DNA of 64,000 nucleotides from RGIG4608 sp045606265 (lineage in GTDB: Bacteria; Bacillota; Clostridia; Oscillospirales; CAG-272), in contig JAZURO010000233.1 in the NCBI GenBank assembly GCA_045606265.1, forward strand, positions 1 to 64,000. The letters are read 5' to 3'. Below, one piece after another: positions 43,264 through 50,016 of the stretch. Both the position numbers and the translations under genes were made by a program. Each line of letters starts with the position of its first letter. Position 1 is the stretch's first letter. The notes beneath the pieces are model-generated. The model was given only the letters and a program-made list of their open reading frames with translations. It was not told the DNA's origin and did not search any database.

Positions 43264-43626
43264 ATGAGTTTATACGAATCAGGGGAGATGTACCTTGAAA
43301 GCATCTTGGTGCTTTCACGAGAGAATAATACAGTTCGTGCCATAGATCTTTGTGATTATATGGGGTATTCTAAGCCGAGTGTAAGCCGTGCGCTTGGAAT
43401 ATTAAAGAAGACGGGGCATATATGTGTAGATAAAAACGGACATATTTCTCTCACTGCGGAAGGAAAAAATGTTGCCGAGAAAATATATGAAAGGCATAAA
43501 ATTTTAACTGAATTTCTTGTTAAAATAGGAGTAAATGAAGAAATAGCAAGTGATGATGCCTGTAAAATTGAGCATCACATCAGTGATGAATCATTTGAAG
43601 CAATAAAAAAATTAATGAAGCAATAA
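43264..43626 (+). CDS. DtxR/MntR-family metal-dependent repressor, short form, iron-type ligand set
   Basis: 120 residues, without the C-terminal SH3-like domain, as in MntR. A winged helix (about 1-65: RAIDLCDYMGYSKPSVSRAL) precedes a dimerisation helix with DACKIEHHIS. The metal ligands by alignment are Met9, Glu12, His78, Cys100, Glu103 and His104. Met and Cys at the first and fourth positions match DtxR and IdeR (iron) rather than MntR (Asp and Glu, manganese). The D8M and E99C changes in B. subtilis MntR are known to shift it towards iron. It is co-transcribed with dxs. A terminator follows immediately. Confidence 0.85.
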   Translation: MSLYESGEMYLESILVLSRENNTVRAIDLCDYMGYSKPSVSRALGILKKTGHICVDKNGHISLTAEGKNVAEKIYERHKILTEFLVKIGVNEEIASDDACKIEHHISDESFEAIKKLMKQ

Positions 43627-43627
43627 A

Positions 43628-43656
43628 AAATCGCTCGCAATTGCGAGCGAATTTTT
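43628..43656. terminator. Bidirectional terminator between the DtxR-like and leucine-rich-repeat genes
   Basis: The perfect 20-bp palindrome TCGCTCGCAATTGCGAGCGA (43631-43650) has A-rich and T-rich flanks for both strands. Confidence 0.9.
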
Positions 43657-44304
43657 CTATTGAAAAAATGAATAATTGATACCGAAGCTAACGGCATATT
43701 TTTGAGCATAGGAGTTTTGCTCGCAGTATATTGTAAGTGATTTTGAGCACGAGTCAAAGGCCCCGTATCCTATCGTATTTGTGCTTGAAGAGATATATAC
43801 TGTGCTTAGCGCATAGCAACCGTAAAAAGCGAACCAATCAATTTCTGTACAGCTTGAGGGCAACGTTACACTTTTGACCTTGGTATCCGCAAAAGCATTT
43901 TCACCGATTTTGAGAACGGGTAACTGTTCAATTTTATTTGGTATTTGAACCATTGTGTTTTTGCCGATATATTTTGTAATCGTAATCCCACCATTTTCCT
44001 TTATGTATTCAAATTCCGTGAGCTGAGTGTCATTATCGGGTGTAGTTGAAACACTTGGTTTGCTTGTGGTAACTTTATCAGAATTAGAAGTGCTGCTTTG
44101 ATCGTTTTTGTTTGAGATATTGATGATGGAGTTAATCAATTCTGATTGTTTATTAATTTTGTCCTTCAATACTTCAATTTCGTTTTGATAATTTGATTTG
44201 ATTGTTTCTTCAATGGTAGAATTGATTTGTTTTCCTCCGATAAATACTGCTAAAAGTATTACCGCAAGAAATAAAAAAAGGGAACCCAGTTTGATAGTTT
44301 TCAT
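43657..44304 (-). CDS. Surface-anchored BspA-type leucine-rich-repeat protein
   Basis: 215 residues. N-terminal membrane anchor (about 5-22: LGSLFLFLAVILLAVFIGGK), a coiled coil (about 28-65: EVLKDKINKQSELINSI), a Ser/Thr linker (about 70-95), then two to three Treponema/BspA-like repeats (about 115-200: IGENAFADTKVKSVTLPSS, IDWFAFYGCYALSTVYISSS, IGYGAFDSCSKSLTIYC). Without a lipobox it is probably an uncleaved membrane-anchored protein with an extracellular repeat domain, suggestive of adhesion or binding. RBS GGAGGT. It lies 64 bp after the thioesterase gene and may be read with it. Confidence 0.82.
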   Translation of the reverse strand: MKTIKLGSLFLFLAVILLAVFIGGKQINSTIEETIKSNYQNEIEVLKDKINKQSELINSIINISNKNDQSSTSNSDKVTTSKPSVSTTPDNDTQLTEFEYIKENGGITITKYIGKNTMVQIPNKIEQLPVLKIGENAFADTKVKSVTLPSSCTEIDWFAFYGCYALSTVYISSSTNTIGYGAFDSCSKSLTIYCEQNSYAQKYAVSFGINYSFFQ

Positions 44305-44368
44305 AAAAATTTAACCTCCGTTTTTTTAATAGTTAATAAACTATATGATAATCGGAGGTAAAATATTA

Positions 44369-45109
44369 CTATTTAATTTCAATATCCTGGGGTTCGGTTT
44401 TAATGAATGCTTCAAGACAGGTCTCAGCTGCGGAATTCAGAGTTTTGAAATAAAATGTATCGTTTTCGCAACATCTATGTATTTGAATTTCGTCATTGTA
44501 AATAGCCCCCTTTGCGAAATACAGCATAAGCTCTTTTACCTTGAATTTCTCGGGATTTGGCAGAAAGTCAATAAGCATATTCGGGTAATGAGTATTATTC
44601 ATATGCCTATTGTAATCAATATCGCTGTAAACTATCTTTCTGTTACCGACATATTCAAGCTGAATGTCGGCCGGATATTTAATCTTTCTTGGCATATCGA
44701 CCGATAATGATGGTTCATCAACAAAACTATTATCAAATTTTGTGACAGGGAGCAATCTGTGGTTTTGCGTATCAAGGAGGCACCAAACAGTTAATGCATC
44801 TGCAATAACCGTATCACCTTTTTTAACAGCAAAGCTTCTGTAAAACGTAAATCCCCTTGATTCCTCACCCGTCCAGGTCTCTACCGTAATATCGTCATAG
44901 GAATGTGCGGGCTCATAGAATCTCATATAAACCTTAGAAAGAATAAATGCCTGGTGAAGCTCGTCACGGATATATTCTAATGTAGGGTACATAGTTTGTA
45001 TATGCTTGTTGGTAGTCTCTTGCATTAATGTCAATATTGCAGACGGTGTAATCTCTCTGTTAGCATTAGTATCGTGCCATCTTATATTATAGTTTTGTAC
45101 AAATTTCAT
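44369..45109 (-). CDS. Acyl-ACP thioesterase (FatA/B-like, two hot-dog folds)
   Basis: 246 residues. First hot-dog domain: VQNYNIRWHDTNANREITPS, LMQETTNKHIQTM, then FILSKVYMRFYEP and WTGEESRGFTFYRSF. Second domain has the conserved DIDYNRHMNNTHYPN, containing Asn and His of the active site. The family hydrolyses acyl-ACP to release free fatty acid; chain-length preference cannot be read. A bacterial stand-alone member like this is common in Clostridia. No signal peptide. Its own promoter is at 45149-45177. Confidence 0.9.
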   Translation of the reverse strand: MKFVQNYNIRWHDTNANREITPSAILTLMQETTNKHIQTMYPTLEYIRDELHQAFILSKVYMRFYEPAHSYDDITVETWTGEESRGFTFYRSFAVKKGDTVIADALTVWCLLDTQNHRLLPVTKFDNSFVDEPSLSVDMPRKIKYPADIQLEYVGNRKIVYSDIDYNRHMNNTHYPNMLIDFLPNPEKFKVKELMLYFAKGAIYNDEIQIHRCCENDTFYFKTLNSAAETCLEAFIKTEPQDIEIK

Positions 45110-45148
45110 AATAGTGTCTCCGTTTTTGGGTTTTCAATTGACTCTATA

Positions 45149-45177
45149 ATTCTACATCATTTCAGATAAAAAATCAA
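45149..45177 (-). promoter_or_regulatory. Sigma-A promoter for the thioesterase gene
   Basis: On the minus strand: TTGATT, 17-bp spacer, TAGAAT, about 40 bp before the start. Confidence 0.55.
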
Positions 45178-45201
45178 TAACATTTTGTAAACAAAAATCA
45201 A

Positions 45202-45567
45202 TTATTCATTATTTATTATATTTGAACTCAAACCGAAGCTGACAGCAATTGCAGAATTGACCTCATTCATTGTACTCTCATCAAGATGCCCCATTTTTTC
45301 TTTCAGACGTTGCTTATCAATCGTTCTGATTTGTTCAAGAAGTATTACAGAATCCTTGGCAAGACCAACGCCATTTGCGTGAATATCTATATGTGTGGGA
45401 AGATGTGTCTTCCCAATTTTTGATGTAATCGCAGCTGCTATTACAGTTGGGCTGTATTTATTTCCCACATCATTCTGAACTATCAATACAGGTCTTAGTC
45501 CTCCTTGTTCAGAACCGATTACGGGACTTAAATCGGCATAAAAAATATCCCCTCTTTTAACACTCAT
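45202..45567 (-). CDS. MazF/PemK-family mRNA endoribonuclease toxin, no antitoxin gene visible
   Basis: 121 residues from the ATG at 45567 (GGAGGT upstream); the TTG before it is less likely. Strong match to the EndoA/MazF type: VKRGDIFYADLSPVIGSEQGG, RPVLIVQNDVGNKYSPTVIAAAITSK and LLEQIRTIDKQRLKEKMG. MazF cuts single-stranded RNA at short motifs. Bacillus EndoA is preceded by its antitoxin EndoAI (about 93 residues). Here the gap to topB is 183 bp, with no reading frame long enough for an antitoxin, and the downstream thioesterase is unrelated. The antitoxin may be elsewhere or the toxin tolerated. Confidence 0.92.
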   Translation of the reverse strand: MSVKRGDIFYADLSPVIGSEQGGLRPVLIVQNDVGNKYSPTVIAAAITSKIGKTHLPTHIDIHANGVGLAKDSVILLEQIRTIDKQRLKEKMGHLDESTMNEVNSAIAVSFGLSSNIINNE

Positions 45568-45750
45568 CAAACTACCTCCAAAGCAGATAAGTTTTCAGTC
45601 TTATCCGAATATACAGGTATATTTTTTCCATTCATATATGAGTTTTAATCACATTCACTCAAAAATAAATAGGAAATTTTTGCACAAATAAAACTGTTCT
45701 GATATCAGTATATTATTGTGACAAATTATGTGTTAAAAAGAGGAGATTTG

Positions 45751-47874
45751 TTAATTAAAGTCGAAAACGACCTTTCCGTCCTGTAATTTAAGAAAAGCAT
45801 CAAATTTTTTACCATTTTTAGAGGTAAATCCCTGAATTTTAGATGTCTTTCCCGTGGTGATAAGCATTTGAACGTTAGATTTAGAAATTGAACGTCCCAA
45901 AATAAATGCGCCAATGGTAAATCTACAACCGCTTTCCTTGTAATTTGAACAGCCGTATCCGAATTTCGTGCGCTTGATTTCGCCATCACAAAGCGGGCAT
46001 TTGCCAATTATGTCGCCAACAAAGCCATTATCGGTGTCAAGCTCAATCGGAGCATCCTTTGATACGAATATTTGTGATAATTCATTCTCGGTTAACTTTA
46101 TTGCATCTTCAATTTCTATCTGTCCCCGATATACTTTTTTCAATGCCTGACCCAACTGGCTCGTCTTATACTTGTCCATGTTTATATTCATTCTCAAAAG
46201 AGATTCGATCATAAATATACCACCCGGAAGAATAGTATAAACATCTTTATTCAAGTGAATGTACTGACTGTTTCGGGCATTATCGATTATACCGGTTCTT
46301 GTTGCCTCTGTACCAAGTTCAAGACCCTCAAAAATTGCCTTGTAATCCTCGGTATCATCAACGTTTTCAGAATCTTCTGATTGCGCCTTTTCATCAAGGG
46401 CTGCCTTGTCATCCTTAAACGGATTTTTCAGATAATTGTTCAACGTTTCAATAGTATAGTGTCGTGGAGGTGCAGTCTCTTTTTCATTGGGCTTAAAGTT
46501 TATATTCACAATATCACCCTTGGATAATTTGGGCAAAATTTTATCCTTTTGATTGTAGTCGTCGTATTTAGTCCAACCCTTTTGAAGAATAACAGTTCCT
46601 TTAATAGAGAACTCTTCATATTCACCAACTTTGATTGTAATTTCACTGCGCTCTACAATACAGTCCTCAGCACAGAATACTGCAACGAATCTTCGAAATA
46701 CGGTGGAATAAACCTTCATCTCGTCGGGAGTCAGCTTTGAGGCATCAGGTATTTTATAAGTTGGTGTCAATGCGGAGTGTGATTCTATTTTTGAGTCATC
46801 AAATATCTTCTTCGAAAACTTAAATTCAACGGGATAACCGAGCTTTTTGCAGTTTTCGAGAATAGTCTTAACCTTACCTTGCTCAGTTGTAGCAAGATAC
46901 TCGGAGTTCGTTCTCGGATAAGTAAGATAACCGTTCTCATAAAGCTTTTGAATAATATCAAGACTTTGTTTCATTGACATTTTATACTTTTTACCAAGAA
47001 CGTTTTGAAGCTTGGAAAGGGAATAAAGCTTGCCGGGAGCCAAGGTATCCTTTTTCCTTTTTACGTTTGTTACAACAGCGGTTGAAGCGTTATATTTATC
47101 GCAAAGCTCCTCGGCTTTATTAAGCATATCCTTCGGGAATTTTTCTTTTCCGTTCAGCTCTATGATCTCACCGTTTGTAGCTTCTTTACTTGCAATAATA
47201 TAGTAAGTTTCAGGAACGAAATTCTTAATTGCCATATCTCTGTCATAAATTGCCTTAACGATAGGAACAATAACTCTTCCAACACGCAAAAAAGAACCAG
47301 TTTTTAGAGTAGCATATCTCGTTAAATTAACGCCGTACAGCCAATCTATATAAGTTCTTGCAAAGCCCTCGTTGGCAAGATTGTTATATTCATTGTCGGG
47401 CTTCATTTCACTTAGAGCTTTCGCAACCGTTTGCGGAGTCTGGTCAGGCAGCCACAAGCGTCTTATTTCTTTTGGAGATTGAAGTGCGTTCTGAATACAT
47501 AAACGAACTATAATCTCACCCTCACGATCGGCGTCTCCTGCGTTGACAATCATATTAACGTCGTTACGGTTGCAAAGATATTTTATTGTATTAAACTGTT
47601 TTTGAACGCCGCTGTCAACTTGTTTTTTTGCATCCTTTTTCAGCTCGAACACAAATTTCTGTGGGAAGCAGGGAAGATTTTGCATAGTCCAACGATTGCT
47701 TCCATCCGGAGACGGATTATAATACTCAATATCAGCAAGTGAAAACAGATGTCCAAATGCCCAGGTAATAATATACCCATTACCCTCAAGATACCCATTT
47801 TTGTTTGCCATTTTGCCAATTCCGGCAGCGATATTTCTTGCAAGACTCGGCTTCTCAGCAATAATCAGTATCAT
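45751..47874 (-). CDS. topB: DNA topoisomerase III
   Basis: 707 residues from the ATG at 47874 (GGAGAG upstream); 18 more in-frame codons upstream lack a proper site. Toprim domain starts MILIIAEKPSLARNIAAGIG with the acidic residues in NAGDADREGEIIV. The type IA catalytic Tyr is in YLTYPRTNSEYL (about 310-321). A C-terminal zinc-finger-like region follows (CPLCDGEIKRT, CSNYKESGCRF). It relaxes and decatenates DNA by single-strand passage. Many Firmicutes carry topB on mobile elements, but this copy sits among housekeeping genes with its own promoter. Confidence 0.92.
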   Translation of the reverse strand: MILIIAEKPSLARNIAAGIGKMANKNGYLEGNGYIITWAFGHLFSLADIEYYNPSPDGSNRWTMQNLPCFPQKFVFELKKDAKKQVDSGVQKQFNTIKYLCNRNDVNMIVNAGDADREGEIIVRLCIQNALQSPKEIRRLWLPDQTPQTVAKALSEMKPDNEYNNLANEGFARTYIDWLYGVNLTRYATLKTGSFLRVGRVIVPIVKAIYDRDMAIKNFVPETYYIIASKEATNGEIIELNGKEKFPKDMLNKAEELCDKYNASTAVVTNVKRKKDTLAPGKLYSLSKLQNVLGKKYKMSMKQSLDIIQKLYENGYLTYPRTNSEYLATTEQGKVKTILENCKKLGYPVEFKFSKKIFDDSKIESHSALTPTYKIPDASKLTPDEMKVYSTVFRRFVAVFCAEDCIVERSEITIKVGEYEEFSIKGTVILQKGWTKYDDYNQKDKILPKLSKGDIVNINFKPNEKETAPPRHYTIETLNNYLKNPFKDDKAALDEKAQSEDSENVDDTEDYKAIFEGLELGTEATRTGIIDNARNSQYIHLNKDVYTILPGGIFMIESLLRMNINMDKYKTSQLGQALKKVYRGQIEIEDAIKLTENELSQIFVSKDAPIELDTDNGFVGDIIGKCPLCDGEIKRTKFGYGCSNYKESGCRFTIGAFILGRSISKSNVQMLITTGKTSKIQGFTSKNGKKFDAFLKLQDGKVVFDFN

Positions 47875-47907
47875 ACAAAATCTCTCCTTTCTTAAACGTA
47901 CTTTATT

Positions 47908-47936
47908 ATTATACCTTATTTGTTTCACTGTGTCAA
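47908..47936 (-). promoter_or_regulatory. Sigma-A promoter for topB
   Basis: On the minus strand: TTGACA, 17-bp spacer, TATAAT, a perfect consensus pair. The rest of the divergent gap to miaB (to about 48100) shows nothing I can identify. Confidence 0.88.
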
Positions 47937-48100
47937 TAAATTATATTACAATTTTATTTTTGAAATATAATTTGCTTGGTATATTAATGCAGTCATTTAC
48001 CAATTTATGCAAAGCTGAAATTGAAAAAACAAATCCCCAATTTTTGAGGGCATTTCTTTTATATATTATCAGAAATATTAATATAATCCATATAATTTTC

Positions 48101-48129
48101 TTGACTTTTTGGCGCAAATAATGTATAAT
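48101..48129 (+). promoter_or_regulatory. Sigma-A promoter for the miaB-mutSL operon
   Basis: TTGACT, 17-bp spacer, TATAAT, 37 bp upstream of the start codon. Confidence 0.82.
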
Positions 48130-48165
48130 TATAAATTGATATAATATATACTGGAGAAATATGCA

Positions 48166-49584
48166 TTGAAAACAAAAATATTATCACCCGAAGATATTGA
48201 AAAGCAATACAAATATATAAATCAAATAAAAGCTGAAAATGACAACTTTGCGTTGGAGCACGGATTCAGAAAAGGAGCCTTCGTTATGACTTTCGGTTGT
48301 CAACAAAACGAAGCTGATAGCGAAAAAATTGCAGGTATGGCTGAAAGTATGGGATATGAAATTCTTAATTCACCCGAAAATGCTTATCTTATTGTTGTCA
48401 ATACCTGCGCAATACGTGAGCACGCAGAACTTAAAGCACTTTCTATTATAGGACAGTATAAACACATAAAACAAAAGAATCCTGAGCTTGTTATTGCCGT
48501 ATGCGGCTGTATGGTTACACAGGAACACAGAGTTAACGACATAAAGTTCAAATATCCATATGTAGATTTTGTTTTTTCAACCGCCGCAATTCACAAATTG
48601 CCACAGCTTCTTTCTGAAAAAATAAAAAGAGGAAAAAGACTTTATTGTACCGATGAAGACTATGCGGTTGCCGAGGGATTGCCGATAAGACGTGAAAGCA
48701 ATTACCGTGCCTGGGTATCCATTATGTACGGCTGTAACAATTTCTGCACCTACTGTATTGTTCCTTATGGCAGAGGACGTGAAAGAAGCCGCAGAAAAGA
48801 GGAGATTTTTGCAGAAGTAAAATCTCTTGTTGAAAATGGATATAAGGATATTACTCTTTTGGGGCAAAACGTGAACTCCTACGGCAAGGATATGGATTTT
48901 GATTATGATTTTGCCGATCTTTTAGACGAGCTTGCGCATATTGAGGGAGATTTTTTGCTTCATTTTATGACCAGCCATCCTAAGGATGCAACTAAGAAGC
49001 TCGTTGACGTAATTGCAAATAATAAGAACGTTGCAAAGCAGTTTCATTTGCCCTTGCAATCCGGAAGTGACAGAATACTTAAAGCAATGAACCGTCACTA
49101 CCAAATGGACAGATATCTTGAAATAGTTGACTATATGAAAGAAAAAATTCCGGATATAGTTATTTCAACGGATATAATAGTTGGATTCCCGGGTGAAACC
49201 GAGGAAGATTTCGAGCTTACTCTCGAAGCACTTAAACGTGTAAGATACGATATGATTTATTCATTCATCTATTCACCGAGAAAAGGAACACCTGCTGCCG
49301 AAATGGATGAGCAAGTGCCGTCCTCCACTCAATCAGAAAGATTTAACAGATTGCTTAACCTTCAAAACGAGATTGCATATGACATAAATCAAAAGCATCT
49401 TGGAGAAACTATAAGAGTACTCTGTGACGGGCCAAGCAAGAATAATCCCAAAGTTATGTCAGGCAGAACCGCGGGAAACAAGATTGTTCTTTTTGACGGC
49501 AGTGAAGATGATACAGGGAAATATTTGAATATCAGAATCACTAAATGTGAAACATTTGCTCTCATCGGAGAGATTGTAGAATAA
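48166..49584 (+). CDS. miaB: tRNA-2-methylthio-N6-dimethylallyladenosine synthase MiaB
   Basis: 472 residues from a TTG start; no in-frame ATG with an RBS exists near. An ATG-CAT-TGA mini-frame overlaps the TTG. N-terminal UPF0004 domain holds three Cys for one cluster (FGCQQNEADSEK, NTCAIREHAE, VCGCMVTQ). The radical-SAM motif is YGCNNFCTYCIVPYGRGRE (about 185-205). A C-terminal TRAM domain follows. It adds the methylthio group to A37 of tRNAs. First gene of a miaB-ylbF-mutS-mutL-tgt unit, as in many Firmicutes. Confidence 0.95.
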   Translation: MKTKILSPEDIEKQYKYINQIKAENDNFALEHGFRKGAFVMTFGCQQNEADSEKIAGMAESMGYEILNSPENAYLIVVNTCAIREHAELKALSIIGQYKHIKQKNPELVIAVCGCMVTQEHRVNDIKFKYPYVDFVFSTAAIHKLPQLLSEKIKRGKRLYCTDEDYAVAEGLPIRRESNYRAWVSIMYGCNNFCTYCIVPYGRGRERSRRKEEIFAEVKSLVENGYKDITLLGQNVNSYGKDMDFDYDFADLLDELAHIEGDFLLHFMTSHPKDATKKLVDVIANNKNVAKQFHLPLQSGSDRILKAMNRHYQMDRYLEIVDYMKEKIPDIVISTDIIVGFPGETEEDFELTLEALKRVRYDMIYSFIYSPRKGTPAAEMDEQVPSSTQSERFNRLLNLQNEIAYDINQKHLGETIRVLCDGPSKNNPKVMSGRTAGNKIVLFDGSEDDTGKYLNIRITKCETFALIGEIVE

Positions 49585-49593
49585 GGAGTTAGT

Positions 49594-49986
49594 ATGAAAA
49601 TTTTTGAACTTGCCAAGCAGCTTGGCGAAGAGATAAAAAAAGACAGAAGAATGATTGAATTTGAGGAGGCAAAAAAGGAATACGAGAATAACGTTGACCT
49701 TCAAAACGCTCTCAAAGAATATGAAGTTCAGCAGGAAGTACTTCAAGCTGAGATGATGAAGGAAGATAGAGATACCTTCACCATTGATGCAATAAATGAA
49801 AGAATCAATGAGCTTTATCATCAAATTGTAACTCACGAAGCATTCCTCAGAATTAATCAGCTTCAGGTTGAAGTTAATGATCTTATGAACGAAGTAAATA
49901 ACACTATCACCTGCGCAATTACAGGAGAAGATCCCAAAACAGCTTGCACTCATAACTGTGCAACCTGCCACTCACAGTGCCACTGA
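49594..49986 (+). CDS. YlbF/YmcA-family protein with Cys-rich tail
   Basis: 130 residues. Two long helices (about 1-60 and 65-105: AKQLGEEIKKDRRMIEFEEA, ERINELYHQIVTHEAFLRIN) give the DUF964 all-alpha fold. The tail has Cys107, Cys118, Cys122, Cys125 and Cys129 (ACTHNCATCHSQCH). In Bacillus, YlbF, YmcA and YaaT form a complex that affects RNase Y and binds 4Fe-4S clusters; these Cys could serve such a cluster, by inference. In Bacillus ymcA also follows miaB. RBS AAGGAG precedes the ATG. Confidence 0.9.
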   Translation: MKIFELAKQLGEEIKKDRRMIEFEEAKKEYENNVDLQNALKEYEVQQEVLQAEMMKEDRDTFTIDAINERINELYHQIVTHEAFLRINQLQVEVNDLMNEVNNTITCAITGEDPKTACTHNCATCHSQCH

Positions 49987-50016
49987 AATAATCTTTTAGA
50001 ATAGGAGGTATTGTCC

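Noticed and set aside
45571..45750. A MazE-type antitoxin gene before mazF
   Set aside because: No frame of adequate length with an RBS exists in this gap on the minus strand.
47801..48121. 106-codon plus-strand frame at the topB-miaB divide
   Set aside because: Its first part is antisense to topB, and the rest covers AT-rich promoter DNA; no RBS.
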